64,000 nt of DNA, from positions 1-64,000 of the forward strand of contig NZ_JAATEJ010000038.1 of the NCBI RefSeq assembly GCF_012034175.1, in the 5' to 3' direction. The notes beneath the pieces were generated by a model. The model did not search any database. It was not told the DNA's origin and saw only the letters and a list, made by a program, of their open reading frames with translations. Within the stretch, counting starts at the first letter, position 1. Every line of letters starts with the position of its first letter. The DNA comes from Actinacidiphila epipremni (lineage in GTDB: Bacteria; Actinomycetota; Actinomycetes; Streptomycetales; Streptomycetaceae). The translations under genes were made by a program, and so were the position numbers. This document shows, piece by piece, positions 37,227 through 53,197 of the stretch.

Positions 37227-37952
37227 GTGAGCAAGCGCAGCAAGTCTCTCCGCGCTGCGGACGCCAAGATCGACCGGGAGCGGCTGTACGCGCCCCTGGA
37301 GGCCGTCCGGCTGGCCAAGGAGACCGCGAGCACGAAGTTCGACTCGACCGTCGAGGTCGCCTTCCGCCTGGGTGTGGACCCGCGCAAGGCCGACCAGATG
37401 GTCCGCGGCACCGTGAACCTCCCGCACGGCACCGGCAAGACCGCCCGGGTCCTGGTCTTCGCGACCGGTGACCGTGCTGCAGCCGCGGAGGCCGCGGGGG
37501 CCGACATCGTCGGCTCCGACGAACTGATCGACGAGGTGGCGAAGGGCCGGCTGGACTTCGACGCCGTCGTCGCCACCCCGGACCTCATGGGCAAGGTCGG
37601 CCGGCTCGGCCGGGTCCTCGGCCCGCGCGGTCTGATGCCGAACCCGAAGACCGGCACCGTGACGCCCGACGTGGCCAAGGCCGTGACGGACATCAAGGGC
37701 GGCAAGATCGAGTTCCGCGTCGACAAGCACTCCAACCTCCACTTCATCATCGGCAAGGTGTCCTTCGACGACACCCAGCTCGTGGAGAACTACGCGGCGG
37801 CCCTGGACGAGATCCTGCGGCTGAAGCCGTCCGCCGCGAAGGGGCGCTACCTGAAGAAGGGTGCCGTGTCCACGACCATGGGCCCCGGCATCCAGATCGA
37901 CCCCAACCGCACCCGCAACCTCCTCGTCGAGGAGGACCCGGCCTCGGTCTGA
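37227..37952 (+). CDS. rplA: 50S ribosomal protein L1
   Basis: A 241-residue L1 with the family block [25 protein letters not shown] at about 130-155. L1 binds 23S rRNA at the E site and can repress its own operon. GTG 37227 follows GTAGGAGCACAC. In many bacteria rplJ follows directly, but here a lipoprotein gene lies between. A terminator-like hairpin occurs at 38003-38049. Confidence 0.98.
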   Translation: MSKRSKSLRAADAKIDRERLYAPLEAVRLAKETASTKFDSTVEVAFRLGVDPRKADQMVRGTVNLPHGTGKTARVLVFATGDRAAAAEAAGADIVGSDELIDEVAKGRLDFDAVVATPDLMGKVGRLGRVLGPRGLMPNPKTGTVTPDVAKAVTDIKGGKIEFRVDKHSNLHFIIGKVSFDDTQLVENYAAALDEILRLKPSAAKGRYLKKGAVSTTMGPGIQIDPNRTRNLLVEEDPASV

Positions 37953-38002
37953 CCCCGCAGGGTCCCCCCGGGGCCCCGCACGGTCGCACCGGTCGCATCC
38001 GG

Positions 38003-38049
38003 CGAACGCCCCGTACCCCCGGCTCACCCCGGGCGGTGCGGGGCGTTCG
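38003..38049 (+). terminator. Hairpin after rplA
   Basis: CGAACGCCCCG and its perfect complement CGGGGCGTTCG (11-base stem) enclose a 25-base loop about 50 bases after the rplA stop. Confidence 0.65.
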
Positions 38050-38139
38050 GCGTGCGCCCCGCCCCGGGGGTTGTCCGAGCGGTGCGTTAGTGTTCCGCTG
38101 GTTCCCGGGGGCATGGCGCCCCCGTGAGGGGGGTGCGGG

Positions 38140-39105
38140 ATGTACGGGTTCACAGCACGGCGCACGGCGGGCGCGCTGCTCGCCGGCGGGGCGCTCGTCG
38201 CGGTCGCGGCGTGCGGGCCGCTCGGGTCGTCGGCATCGGGGGAGAAGAACGGCACGGACGGTACGGGCGCGAAGGCCGCCGCGTCGCCCTCGGCCACCGG
38301 CGGGGACTCCGCGCTCAGCGGCGCGGCGCACGCCGTGCAGGCGCTGGACCTGGTCAAGAAGGCCGCCTCCGGCGTGCACTCGGCCAAGGTCGAGTCGACC
38401 GTCTCCATCGGGACGACGATGTCGATCGACTACAAGGGCGCCATCGACTGGGGCACCGGCATGCGCGGCGAGATGACCGCCACGTACACCGGCGGCGCGG
38501 TGGCCGAGCAGCTCAAGGACGCGGGGCTGCCGCCCAGCATGGTGGGGCGCTACCTGCCGGACGCCTACTACGTGAACATGGGCGACGCGATGGCCGCCCA
38601 GCTCGGCGGCAAGCACTGGATCAAGTACACCTACGACGACTTCGCCAAGCTCACCGGCGGCGCCGGCTCCTTCCTGAAGGACGCCGTCAAGAACAACGAC
38701 CCGGTCAAGAGCGTGGACGCCGCCCTGGCCGCGCCGAACACCGCCAACCTGGGCGCCGACACCGTCCGCGGCGTGCCGGCCACGCACTACCGCGCCACGC
38801 TCACCGCCCAGGAGCTGACGGGCAAGGCGGCCGGCAACCTGACCGCCGCGGACCGGCAGGCGCTCAAGGAGACGCTGGACAAGTCCGGGATCACCACCGA
38901 GACGATCGACCTGTGGGTGTCCAAGGACAACCTGCCGGTGGAGACCTCGGTGACGGCGACCGCCACCTCCGGCGCCACCCCGGGCGTGATCAAGACGCAG
39001 ACGTTCTACTCGGACTTCGGTGTCGCCGTCTCGGTGAAGGCGCCGAGCGCCTTCGACACCACCGACTTCGCCGACCTCCTCAAGCAGGGCCAGCAGTCGA
39101 GCTGA
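38140..39105 (+). CDS. Secreted lipoprotein, possibly LppX/LprAFG-like
   Basis: A 321-residue lipoprotein. The signal peptide has a basic N-terminus, a hydrophobic core and the lipobox VAAC, so Cys25 should be acylated after cleavage. A serine/alanine/glycine-rich linker (about 26-60) leads to a globular domain of alternating strands (residues about 65-315). The overall shape recalls actinobacterial lipoproteins of the LppX/LprAFG fold that carry lipids; this is inference from architecture. A GAGGGGGGTG site precedes ATG 38140. Its place between rplA and rplJ is shared with Streptomyces. Confidence 0.8.
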   Translation: MYGFTARRTAGALLAGGALVAVAACGPLGSSASGEKNGTDGTGAKAAASPSATGGDSALSGAAHAVQALDLVKKAASGVHSAKVESTVSIGTTMSIDYKGAIDWGTGMRGEMTATYTGGAVAEQLKDAGLPPSMVGRYLPDAYYVNMGDAMAAQLGGKHWIKYTYDDFAKLTGGAGSFLKDAVKNNDPVKSVDAALAAPNTANLGADTVRGVPATHYRATLTAQELTGKAAGNLTAADRQALKETLDKSGITTETIDLWVSKDNLPVETSVTATATSGATPGVIKTQTFYSDFGVAVSVKAPSAFDTTDFADLLKQGQQSS

Positions 39106-39171
39106 CACCCGGCTGACACCAGGGCCGGAGACACCCGGCCGGAGAGGCCCGTACGCGGCCCCGAGGGCGAT

Positions 39172-39201
39172 TTGCCCCGCGGGGCCGCGGCAGCGTACGC
39201 T
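39172..39201 (+). promoter_or_regulatory. Promoter of the rplJ-rplL operon
   Basis: TTGCCC (39172-39177), an 18-base spacer and TACGCT (39196-39201). Transcription would start near 39208, leaving a leader of about 260 bases before rplJ. Confidence 0.6.
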
Positions 39202-39207
39202 TCGACG

Positions 39208-39467
39208 CGAAGCCAAAGACCGCTGGTTGCCGTCCTGCCCGCCTCAACCCCGGGTGGTACGGCCGAAGGATCCGCTCGATGCGGACGGCCCGCGCAGGTG
39301 ATCGTGGATGGACTCCGAGGCCCGCACGGGGAGACCCGTGGTGGATCACGTCGAGTCACGCCCCGTGCGCCTGCGCCGGGGCGTTCGTTTTGCCCGGGGT
39401 CCGGAGCACATTGTTCCGTCCTTCGTTCCGCGCGGTCCGCAATCACCCCGGAAGGAGGCCGAGACTC
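39208..39467 (+). ncRNA. Probable L10 leader (autoregulatory 5' UTR of rplJ-rplL)
   Basis: The 260 bases between the promoter and rplJ contain no ORF with a start and stop that I can support. They have several GC-rich pairing segments, e.g. GCACGGGG (39324) with CCCCGTGC (39361). A leader here is expected to bind the L10-L12 complex and repress translation. The assignment rests on position and length; a covariance search with the L10 leader model would decide it. Confidence 0.55.
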
Positions 39468-40004
39468 ATGGCGAGGCCTGACAAGGCTGCCTCGGTTGCC
39501 GAGTTGACGGATCAGTTCCGTTCCTCGAACGCCGCTGTGCTGACCGAGTACCGCGGTCTCACCGTCGCGCAGCTCAAGACGCTGCGCCGTTCGCTCGGTG
39601 AGAACGCCACGTACGCCGTGGTGAAGAACACGCTGACCAAGATCGCGGCCAACGAGGCCGGGATCAACCAGCTCGACGACCTGTTCGCGGGTCCGTCGGC
39701 TGTCGCCTTCGTCACCGGTGACCCGGTGGAGGCGGCGAAGGGTCTGCGCGACTTCGCCAAGGACAACCCCGCTCTCGTCATCAAGGGCGGTGTCCTTGAC
39801 GGCAAGGCGCTGTCCGCCGACGAGATCAAGAAGCTTGCGGACCTCGAGTCCCGCGAGGTTCTGCTCGCCAAGCTGGCGGGTGCCATGAAGGCCAAGCAGT
39901 CCCAGGCTGCCGCGCTCTTCCAGGCGCTCCCGTCGAAGTTCGTCCGCACCGCGGAGGCGCTTCGGGTCAAGCTGGCCGAAGGCGAGCAGGGCGGTGCCGA
40001 GTAA
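39468..40004 (+). CDS. rplJ: 50S ribosomal protein L10
   Basis: A 178-residue L10, the base of the ribosomal stalk. The N-terminal rRNA-binding part is typical ([40 protein letters not shown]), and a C-terminal helix (residues about 130-175) binds L7/L12 dimers. GGAAGGAGG lies just upstream of ATG 39468. rplL follows after 164 bases. It probably represses its own operon through the upstream leader. Confidence 0.98.
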   Translation: MARPDKAASVAELTDQFRSSNAAVLTEYRGLTVAQLKTLRRSLGENATYAVVKNTLTKIAANEAGINQLDDLFAGPSAVAFVTGDPVEAAKGLRDFAKDNPALVIKGGVLDGKALSADEIKKLADLESREVLLAKLAGAMKAKQSQAAALFQALPSKFVRTAEALRVKLAEGEQGGAE

Positions 40005-40168
40005 CTCGGCTCGCACGATGACCGTGGCGTGAGCCCCGGTCAGGGGCCGGCGCGCCACGTATCCGGCATCGGGTACGCGACAGCGCTCCGGCCGACGCGG
40101 GCCGACCGTACGCCCGCCGACTTGTACGACATCCGGCACCAGCCGATTTAGTGGAAGGACCCGCCATC

Positions 40169-40555
40169 ATGGCGAAGCTCACCCAGGACGAACTGCTCGC
40201 CCAGTTCGAGGAGCTCACCCTCATCGAGCTCTCCGAGTTCGTGAAGGCGTTCGAGGAGAAGTTCGACGTCACCGCCGCCGCCCCCGTCGCGGTCGCCGCG
40301 GGTGCGGGCGTCCCCGGCGCCCCGGCCGAGGCCGTCGAGGAGAAGGACGAGTTCGACGTCATCCTCACCGGCGCCGGCGAGAAGAAGATCCAGGTCATCA
40401 AGGTCGTGCGCGAGCTGACCTCGCTGGGTCTGAAGGAGGCCAAGGACCTCGTGGACGGCGCCCCGAAGCCCGTCCTGGAGAAGGTCAACAAGGAGGCCGC
40501 GGACAAGGCCGCCGAGTCCCTCAAGGGCGCCGGCGCCTCGGTCGAGGTCAAGTAG
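40169..40555 (+). CDS. rplL: 50S ribosomal protein L7/L12
   Basis: A 128-residue L12. The N-terminal dimerisation domain ([21 protein letters not shown]) is followed by an alanine/valine-rich hinge and the C-terminal factor-binding domain ([29 protein letters not shown]). It recruits translation GTPases. ATG 40169 follows GTGGAAGGACC. A strong hairpin 90 bases downstream separates it from rpoB. Confidence 0.98.
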   Translation: MAKLTQDELLAQFEELTLIELSEFVKAFEEKFDVTAAAPVAVAAGAGVPGAPAEAVEEKDEFDVILTGAGEKKIQVIKVVRELTSLGLKEAKDLVDGAPKPVLEKVNKEAADKAAESLKGAGASVEVK

Positions 40556-40644
40556 CACCCCGCGTAACACCCCGCGCGCGAGCGCACCCCGCGCGGCAGC
40601 GCACCCGGCGTCCGGCGCCCGGTGCGCCCGGGCACCCACGCCGT

Positions 40645-40674
40645 AGGGCGGTCACCCACCAGGGTGACCGCCCT
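40645..40674 (+). terminator. Terminator/attenuator between rplL and rpoB
   Basis: A perfect 13-base stem (AGGGCGGTCACCC / GGGTGACCGCCCT) with a 4-base loop lies 90 bases after rplL. In bacteria where rpoB depends on the rplJ promoter, a hairpin here acts as an attenuator. In this genome rpoB also has a promoter of its own. Confidence 0.85.
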
Positions 40675-41031
40675 CGGTCGTTCGTACGGTCCGCGGCGGG
40701 CCGTACCGGCGTTGTCACACCCGCCCGGTAAGGTGATCCCTCCTGCTGGGAGCATGTCCTCGGGCATGTGTGCGGGGCCGGGGCCTTGACGTTTGGCACG
40801 CGGCGCGCAATTCTCAGGACGCGCCACGATGTTGGTCGCGGGGCCGGTCACGGCCTCGGACCGATCCGGGCATGATCGGTGCATGATCCGATGCATGGAT
40901 CGGCGGCGATGCGGGAATGCATGGCTATGCAGCAGGGCGGCAGGGTTGACGGATGCGGGGTCCCGGTTCCGAGGCGGGGACCCGCGAGACGGGCGGAGGG
41001 GGCGACGATTCGGTACTCCGAATCTCAGCTC
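40675..41031. other. Non-coding region upstream of the rpoB promoter
   Basis: No gene is supported. From about 40871 to 40925 there are repeated GCATGATC/GATGCATG/GCATGGATC-type palindromic words, which could be protein-binding sites. TTGACG at 40948 has no good -10 partner. Confidence 0.5.
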
Positions 41032-41060
41032 TGGACATCAGTGTGCCAAGTGGCTACACT
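41032..41060 (+). promoter_or_regulatory. Strong promoter of rpoB-rpoC
   Basis: TGGACA (41032-41037), a 17-base spacer and TACACT (41055-41060) give a near-consensus vegetative promoter. Transcription would start near 41067, about 153 bases before rpoB. Confidence 0.75.
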
Positions 41061-41066
41061 GACCCT

Positions 41067-41219
41067 TTGCGCTGCCTGTTAGCTGCTGCCTGGCCCGTCA
41101 CCAGGAGCATGCCCACGTCTGAGAGCTGCTGAGAAGGCCCGTCATCAGGGTTTTCTTCTGGTCCTCAGGGGCGGACCGGTACGCGCGTAGTGAGTCCGAG
41201 CCCTCGGAAGGACCCCCTC
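41067..41219 (+). promoter_or_regulatory. rpoB 5' leader
   Basis: The predicted leader begins with TTTGCGCTGCCTGTTAGCTG (41065-41084), which I recall as conserved upstream of rpoB in other actinobacteria. GGAAGGACC precedes the TTG start. Base pairing such as GGACC(41171)/GGTCC(41159) is possible. Its function is not known to me. Confidence 0.45.
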
Positions 41220-44705
<3,486 letters not shown>

Positions 44706-44810
44706 CGGGTTCCGCCGGCCCCGGTCGTACGCCTGTACGGCCGGGCCCGGCGGCCCCCACGACCCGTTCAGACCATTTGAGAATCAACCCTGAGAGGGAT
44801 TGACGACACA

Positions 44811-48710
<3,900 letters not shown>

Positions 48711-48746
48711 GGTCGCGTCCCTCCGCGGAACGCGTCAACGCGTCAA

Positions 48747-48784
48747 CGCAGGGCGGTCACCCCTTCGGGGGTGGCCGCCCTGCG
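48747..48784 (+). terminator. Terminator of rpoBC
   Basis: A 17-base stem with one G-U pair (starting CGCAGGGCGG) and a TTCG tetraloop lies about 37 bases after rpoC and is followed by GCTTTC. It also lies just past the end of the convergent gene. Confidence 0.92.
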
Positions 48785-48795
48785 GCTTTCACGGG

Positions 48796-50205
48796 TCAGG
48801 TCTGGCGCATCGGCACGTACTCCTCCGGGGAGAGGCCGAACGTCCAGGCGACGCCCTCGCGGGCGGTGCGGGTGGTCGGCGGGACGCGCAGCCAGTACGT
48901 GCGCGTCGTGCCGTCCGGCTCCGGCGTGGAGTTCAGCACCTCGACCATGACGGTGTCCTCGTCGCCGGTCATGGCGATACGCCACAGCACACCGGTCTCG
49001 TCCCGGTGCTGGGGGACGGCGCCGGACTCGGCGAGGTAGCGGTCGTAGCCGTAGTGCTCCAGCATCACCCGGCGCAGCTCGGCATTCTCCTCGGTGCGGA
49101 TGCGCTCGGGCGTGAGCGTGGCCAGCTCCGCCAGGAACTCGCCGGGCACGGGCATGCCGCGCCACGAGCAGAGGGCGAAGCCGTCCCGGAAGGCCAGCGC
49201 GGGACCGTCCGACCGGTCGAGCCGCCCCGCCTCGTCCCGGTGCAGCTCCGCCGGCCGGTCGCACAGCACGGCCAGCCGCTCGTACGGCCACCACCAGCCG
49301 GCGGCCCGGGCGACCGCGGCGATCCCTTCCAGGGGGCTGCCGGGACCGGCGTCGAAGGCGCTCAGCCAGGCCGCGTCCTGCTGCCCGTGCACGGCGTCGA
49401 GCAGCAGCACCCGGGCAGCACTACGCCGCCGGCCGGCACCCGATCCGCTGGTGGGCGGGGCGCTGATGGCCGATCCGTCGGCGGGCGGGGCGCTGGTGGG
49501 CGATCCGCTCGTGGGCGACCCGTCGGCCCCCGACCCGTCGGTGGGCGGGGTGTCTGTGGCGCTCGGCCAGGGGCCGTTCGCGGGGCGGGGCGCGGGGGCG
49601 GTCGCGGTCGCGTACGCCTCCACCACGCCGGCGGCTATCCGCGAGCTCAGCAACTGCGTGACCTCCCACAGCCGCCCGCCGGTCGCCCCCCAGCGGGCCG
49701 CCCAGCCGAGCGGCCCCAACTCGCCGTGCAGCCGCGCCCGCTCGGCCGCCCACGCCCGGTCCCGCACCTGCTCCCGCACACTCCGCCCCCGCCGCTCGGC
49801 GCCCTCCGCACCGCTGAGCAGCACAAGCGCCCCGAGCGGCGACCCCACCCACACGATCCGCTCCGGCTCCGCGAGCCCCGCCTGCCGGTACGCCAACCGC
49901 ACCCCGGCCTCGGCGGCGCCCCGATCCGCCGCCGCGGTCTCGGCCACGGCGAGCCGCCACTGCTCGACGGGGTCGTGGTCGGAGGCGGCGCCGCCCGGGC
50001 CGGCGCCTGCCGCGGGGTGCGCGCCTGCGGCGCCGGCACCGCCCGCAGGGCGGTCGCCGGTCGCCGGGACTGTGCCGTCGGCACCGCTGCCGCCCGCAGG
50101 GCCGGCGCCGGTCGCGGGGTGCGCGCCCGCAGCGCCGTCCGCCGGGCTCGCGGCGCTTGCGCCCGCGTGGTCGCTGGCGACCACTTCCGTGATGACCTTG
50201 CTCAT
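48796..50205 (-). CDS. DUF6745-like protein with repeat-rich linkers
   Basis: A 469-residue protein of unknown function. The N-terminal 75 residues are glycine/alanine/proline repeats (GAHPATGAGPAG-type). A conserved block follows (DPVEQWRLAVAETAAADR..., RIVWVGSPLGAL), then a second repeat-rich linker (GSPTSGSPTSAPPADGS, about 220-265). The C-terminal half is the best preserved: WPYERLAVLCDRPAELHRDEAGRLDRSDGPALAF and VMLEHYGYDRYL, which resemble the DUF6745 family. No catalytic motif or signal peptide is apparent. It is transcribed in the same direction as the small gene at 50268-50594 and opposite to the STM401x genes. Confidence 0.75.
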   Translation of the reverse strand: MSKVITEVVASDHAGASAASPADGAAGAHPATGAGPAGGSGADGTVPATGDRPAGGAGAAGAHPAAGAGPGGAASDHDPVEQWRLAVAETAAADRGAAEAGVRLAYRQAGLAEPERIVWVGSPLGALVLLSGAEGAERRGRSVREQVRDRAWAAERARLHGELGPLGWAARWGATGGRLWEVTQLLSSRIAAGVVEAYATATAPAPRPANGPWPSATDTPPTDGSGADGSPTSGSPTSAPPADGSAISAPPTSGSGAGRRRSAARVLLLDAVHGQQDAAWLSAFDAGPGSPLEGIAAVARAAGWWWPYERLAVLCDRPAELHRDEAGRLDRSDGPALAFRDGFALCSWRGMPVPGEFLAELATLTPERIRTEENAELRRVMLEHYGYDRYLAESGAVPQHRDETGVLWRIAMTGDEDTVMVEVLNSTPEPDGTTRTYWLRVPPTTRTAREGVAWTFGLSPEEYVPMRQT

Positions 50206-50267
50206 CCGTGCCTATCCCCTCTGTTGCCTGGCCTTTTCCCCCTTGCCGGGCGGAGCCCGGCCACCCC

Positions 50268-50594
50268 TCAGTCCGCGACGATGCGCACCGAGCCAGGCAC
50301 GTACTCGCGTTGGCGGATCACCCGGTACCAACCCTTCGGCAGGGATATCGGGCCGTGCTCCTCGTGGACGACGCGGGCGCCGTCCGGGGTGTGGAGAAGG
50401 GCCGTGCCCGAGGGGCCGGACTCGCGCAGGAGGCGGCCGGGGCCGACCACCGCGTGGGCGTGGCCGGTGACCTCGCCGAGGGCCAGGACCATACGGCCGC
50501 GGCCGTCGCGCGGCTCGGCCGGCAGGTCCTCGTGGCCCGGCGGCAGCGCGGACTCCTCGATCGGCACGATCAGCACATCCCCCTGCCGGTACAC
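50268..50594 (-). CDS. Small conserved protein, function unknown
   Basis: A 108-residue protein beginning VYRQGDVLIVPI, with GEVTGHAHAV in the middle and HEEHGPISLPKGWYRVIRQREY near the end. The several histidines (HAHA, HEEH) suggest a metal site on a small beta-rich fold. GTG 50594 is preceded by GGGAAGGGAG. It lies 62 bases upstream of the DUF6745-like gene and is divergent from the STM4015 gene (228 bases between). It probably forms a pair with the DUF6745-like gene. I cannot assign a function. Confidence 0.72.
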   Translation of the reverse strand: MYRQGDVLIVPIEESALPPGHEDLPAEPRDGRGRMVLALGEVTGHAHAVVGPGRLLRESGPSGTALLHTPDGARVVHEEHGPISLPKGWYRVIRQREYVPGSVRIVAD

Positions 50595-50822
50595 GGCACT
50601 CCCTTCCCGCGATGCCCTGCGCACCGCCGTCGTCACCGACCGTAGGGCCACCCTCTGACAATCGCCCCGACCTGCGGCGATCCCCGTCCGCCCGGGGCTG
50701 CGGGGGCGCTGTCGTACCCCCTTGGTAGAACTGGCCCCATCACATCGGCCCCGCGGCCGGTCCGGGGGGAAGGCGCGTCCGGCGACCAGGGGCATTCCGA
50801 CGCGTCTGGAGCGGGGCAGGAC

Positions 50823-51794
50823 ATGATTTTCTCGGACGGCGACCACCTCAAGGAGTTCGGCGGACTGCCGGTCGTCGACTGGCCGTCGGCGGCGGAGCAG
50901 CAGAAGAAGCAGCCCACCGCCGCGCCCGGCGCCGCCGCCTGGCGGCTGACCGCGGGCACCTGGCAGAACGAGGAGAGCTGGCCCGAGGCGTTCGCCCGGT
51001 TCGCCGCGGCCGTCGACCTCCGCGAGGTCCGGGCGATCGTCGTGGGCGCGTGGCCGGAGGCGTACGACGACGGGCCCGGCGCCGTCGTCGAGGCGCTGCT
51101 CGGCGCCCGCGAGCACCTCACCTCGCTGCGCTCGCTCTTCCTCGGGGACATGATCTCCGAGGAGTGCGAGATCTCCTGGATCCACCAGGGTGACGTCACG
51201 CCGCTGCTCACCGGCTTCCCCGAGCTGGAGCGGCTCGGCATACGCGGCAGCGTGGACCTGGAGCTCCAGCCGGTGCGGCACGAGAGCCTGCGCGAGCTCG
51301 TCATCCAGAGCGGTGGGCTGCCCGCCGAGGTCGTGCGCGCGGTCGCCGCATGCGACTTCCCCGCGCTCACGACGCTCGATCTGTGGCTCGGCACCCCCGA
51401 CTACGGCGGCGACAGCGAGATCGGCGACCTCGCCCCGATCATGGCGGGCACCCGGCTGCCGGCGCTGCGCCATCTGGGCCTGCGCAACAGCGAGATCGAG
51501 GACGAGGTGGCGTCCGCGCTCGCCGCCGCGCCCGTGGTGGCCCGGCTCGATGTGCTGGACCTGTCCATGGGCGTGCTCACCGACGACGGCGCCGTCGCGC
51601 TGCTCGGCGGCCAGCCGCTCACCCACCTCAAGGCGCTGGACCTGCACCACAACTACCTCACGGCGGGCGTCGCCCAGCGGCTGCGGGAGGCGCTGGAGCC
51701 GGCCGGGGTCCGGCTCGAACTCGACAAGGACGACGCGGAGGAGGACACCGACGAGGACGGCTCCGCCTGGCGGTATGTGGCCGTCGGCGAATAG
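50823..51794 (+). CDS. STM4015-family leucine-rich repeat protein
   Basis: A 323-residue protein and the first gene of the STM4015-STM4011 cassette. After an N-terminal domain (about 1-100, with LPVVDWP) come irregular leucine-rich repeats (LERLGIRGSVDLEL, LTTLDLWLG, LRHLGLRNSEI, LDVLDLSMGVL, LKALDLHHNYL). The end is acidic (DKDDAEEDTDEDG). No signal peptide, so it is cytoplasmic. LRR proteins usually bind other proteins; here it may hold a substrate or assemble the enzymes, which is inference. The next gene starts 31 bases downstream behind GGAGGGGAGGGG. Confidence 0.85.
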   Translation: MIFSDGDHLKEFGGLPVVDWPSAAEQQKKQPTAAPGAAAWRLTAGTWQNEESWPEAFARFAAAVDLREVRAIVVGAWPEAYDDGPGAVVEALLGAREHLTSLRSLFLGDMISEECEISWIHQGDVTPLLTGFPELERLGIRGSVDLELQPVRHESLRELVIQSGGLPAEVVRAVAACDFPALTTLDLWLGTPDYGGDSEIGDLAPIMAGTRLPALRHLGLRNSEIEDEVASALAAAPVVARLDVLDLSMGVLTDDGAVALLGGQPLTHLKALDLHHNYLTAGVAQRLREALEPAGVRLELDKDDAEEDTDEDGSAWRYVAVGE

Positions 51795-51825
51795 CCCATA
51801 GGGGGAGTTGGAGGGGAGGGGCGGC

Positions 51826-52971
51826 ATGGGGGAGTACGGGGACGTGCGGGGGCTGCGGCTCGCCGTGGTCGGCAACCCGGACAACCGCCGGGTGCGGCTG
51901 TTCGCGCAGGCGGCGGTCGGTGCGGGGTTCGCGGCGCCGCGGATCGTGCCGTGGCTGGACGTGCTGCGGGGCGGCGGCGCGGACTTCGCGCCCGGGGAGG
52001 TCGTACGGCTCGACTCGCCGGGCGAGCATCCCGAGGTGGACCGGCTGCTGCGCGGCACGGACGACCCGACGCGGGTCGAGGGCGGCGCCCGCTGGTACTC
52101 CGGCTTCACCGCGGCGGTACGGACGCTGCGGGGCGGGGTGCGGCTGGACGACCCGGACGAGCTCGCCGTGCTCTTCGACAAGCGGCGCTGCCATGCGGTG
52201 CTGGAGCGGGCCGGTGTGCCCGTGCCGCAGTCGCCGACCGGCGGCGGGGCGGTGGCGGCGGTGGCGGTGGCGGCGGTGGCGGTGCGCGGCTGGGCGCATC
52301 TGCGGGAGCTGATGCGTGAGCATGGTATGCCGCGGGTTTTCGTCAAGCCGGCGCATGGTTCGTCCGCGTCGGGGGTGGTGGCGCTGGAGACCGCGGGGGG
52401 TGGGCGGTTGCGGGCGACGACGTCGGTGGAGTCCGTGGGTGGGCGGCTCTTCAACTCCCTGCGGGTGCGGCGGATCGGCGCGGAGGCGGAGGTCGCGGCG
52501 TTGGTGGATGCGCTGGCGCCGGACGGGTTGCACGTGGAGCGGTGGCTGCCGAAGGCGTCGGTGGACGGGCGGGTGGTGGACCTGCGGGTGCTGGTGGTGG
52601 CGGGGAGGGCGACGCATGCGGTGGTACGCGGTAGTCGCTGGCCCATGACGAATCTGCACCTCGGCGGTGTTCGTGGGGACTTGGCGGCGGTGCGGGCGGC
52701 GGCGGGGCCTGCGGGGTGGGGGGCGGCGCTGCGGGTGTGCGAGCAGGCCGCGGCGTGCTTTCCCGGCACGCTCGCGGTCGGCGTCGACCTGCTGCCGGCG
52801 CCGGGCTGGCGGGACTTCGCGGTCGCCGAGGTCAACGCTTTCGGGGACCTGCTGCCGCGGTTGGCGGGGCTGCCCGAGGGGCCGGCGGCGGGGCTCGACA
52901 CGTACCAGGCGCAGCTCGCCGCGCTTTCCTCGGCCCGAGCGGTGAGGGGGCAGCGTCATGCGTCGCTCTGA
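51826..52971 (+). CDS. STM4014-family ATP-grasp protein
   Basis: A 381-residue protein of the STM4014 family. The N-terminal part (VVGNPDNRRVRLF, residues about 12-24) resembles a pre-ATP-grasp domain. The ATP-grasp core shows the nucleotide-binding lysine loop VFVKPAHGSSASGVVAL, and the C-terminal EVNAFGDLLPRL should hold the magnesium-binding Glu and Asn. Such enzymes ligate a carboxylate to an amine or thiol through an acyl phosphate. The substrate here is unknown; no tubulin-ligase or RimK-specific features were recognised. ATG 51826. The dispersed palindrome copy B follows 37 bases after the stop. Confidence 0.85.
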   Translation: MGEYGDVRGLRLAVVGNPDNRRVRLFAQAAVGAGFAAPRIVPWLDVLRGGGADFAPGEVVRLDSPGEHPEVDRLLRGTDDPTRVEGGARWYSGFTAAVRTLRGGVRLDDPDELAVLFDKRRCHAVLERAGVPVPQSPTGGGAVAAVAVAAVAVRGWAHLRELMREHGMPRVFVKPAHGSSASGVVALETAGGGRLRATTSVESVGGRLFNSLRVRRIGAEAEVAALVDALAPDGLHVERWLPKASVDGRVVDLRVLVVAGRATHAVVRGSRWPMTNLHLGGVRGDLAAVRAAAGPAGWGAALRVCEQAAACFPGTLAVGVDLLPAPGWRDFAVAEVNAFGDLLPRLAGLPEGPAAGLDTYQAQLAALSSARAVRGQRHASL

Positions 52972-53008
52972 CCTCGTCACTTCGGCCTCGGGGCGTGGAG
53001 CCCTGGCG

Positions 53009-53118
53009 TGGGGTCGGGGCCGCTCCGGGGGGCACCTCCTCGGACTGCGCACATTGACCTCGTCCCTGATCCGGTACCGCCCTGTCGTGCGCAGTCCTGC
53101 GGGGGCACCCCCCGGATC
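53009..53118 (+). repeat. Dispersed palindromic repeat, copy B
   Basis: A 110-base element between the STM4014 and STM4013 genes. It is nearly identical to copy A (31114-31220) except for the central 20 bases, and it reads the same way relative to transcription. It contains GGACTGCGCAC/GTGCGCAGTCC and CCGGGGGG terminal arms. It breaks the tight spacing seen among the other cassette genes. Confidence 0.85.
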
Positions 53119-53197
53119 AGCCCCTTCGGCCGTCACCAACGCGCCGGTCGTGGGCCTTGAGGTCGCGGACGACACAAGACCAGGACCCGAGCCCGAC

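Noticed and set aside
50268-52901. Minus-strand open frame reading through the STM4015 and STM4014 genes into the small gene
   Set aside because: Only the last 108 codons (from GTG 50594) look like a protein and have a ribosome binding site; the rest is shadow.
52958-53197. N-terminal extension of the STM4013 protein through the palindromic repeat
   Set aside because: The extension consists of translated repeat sequence; the conserved protein begins at about 53198.
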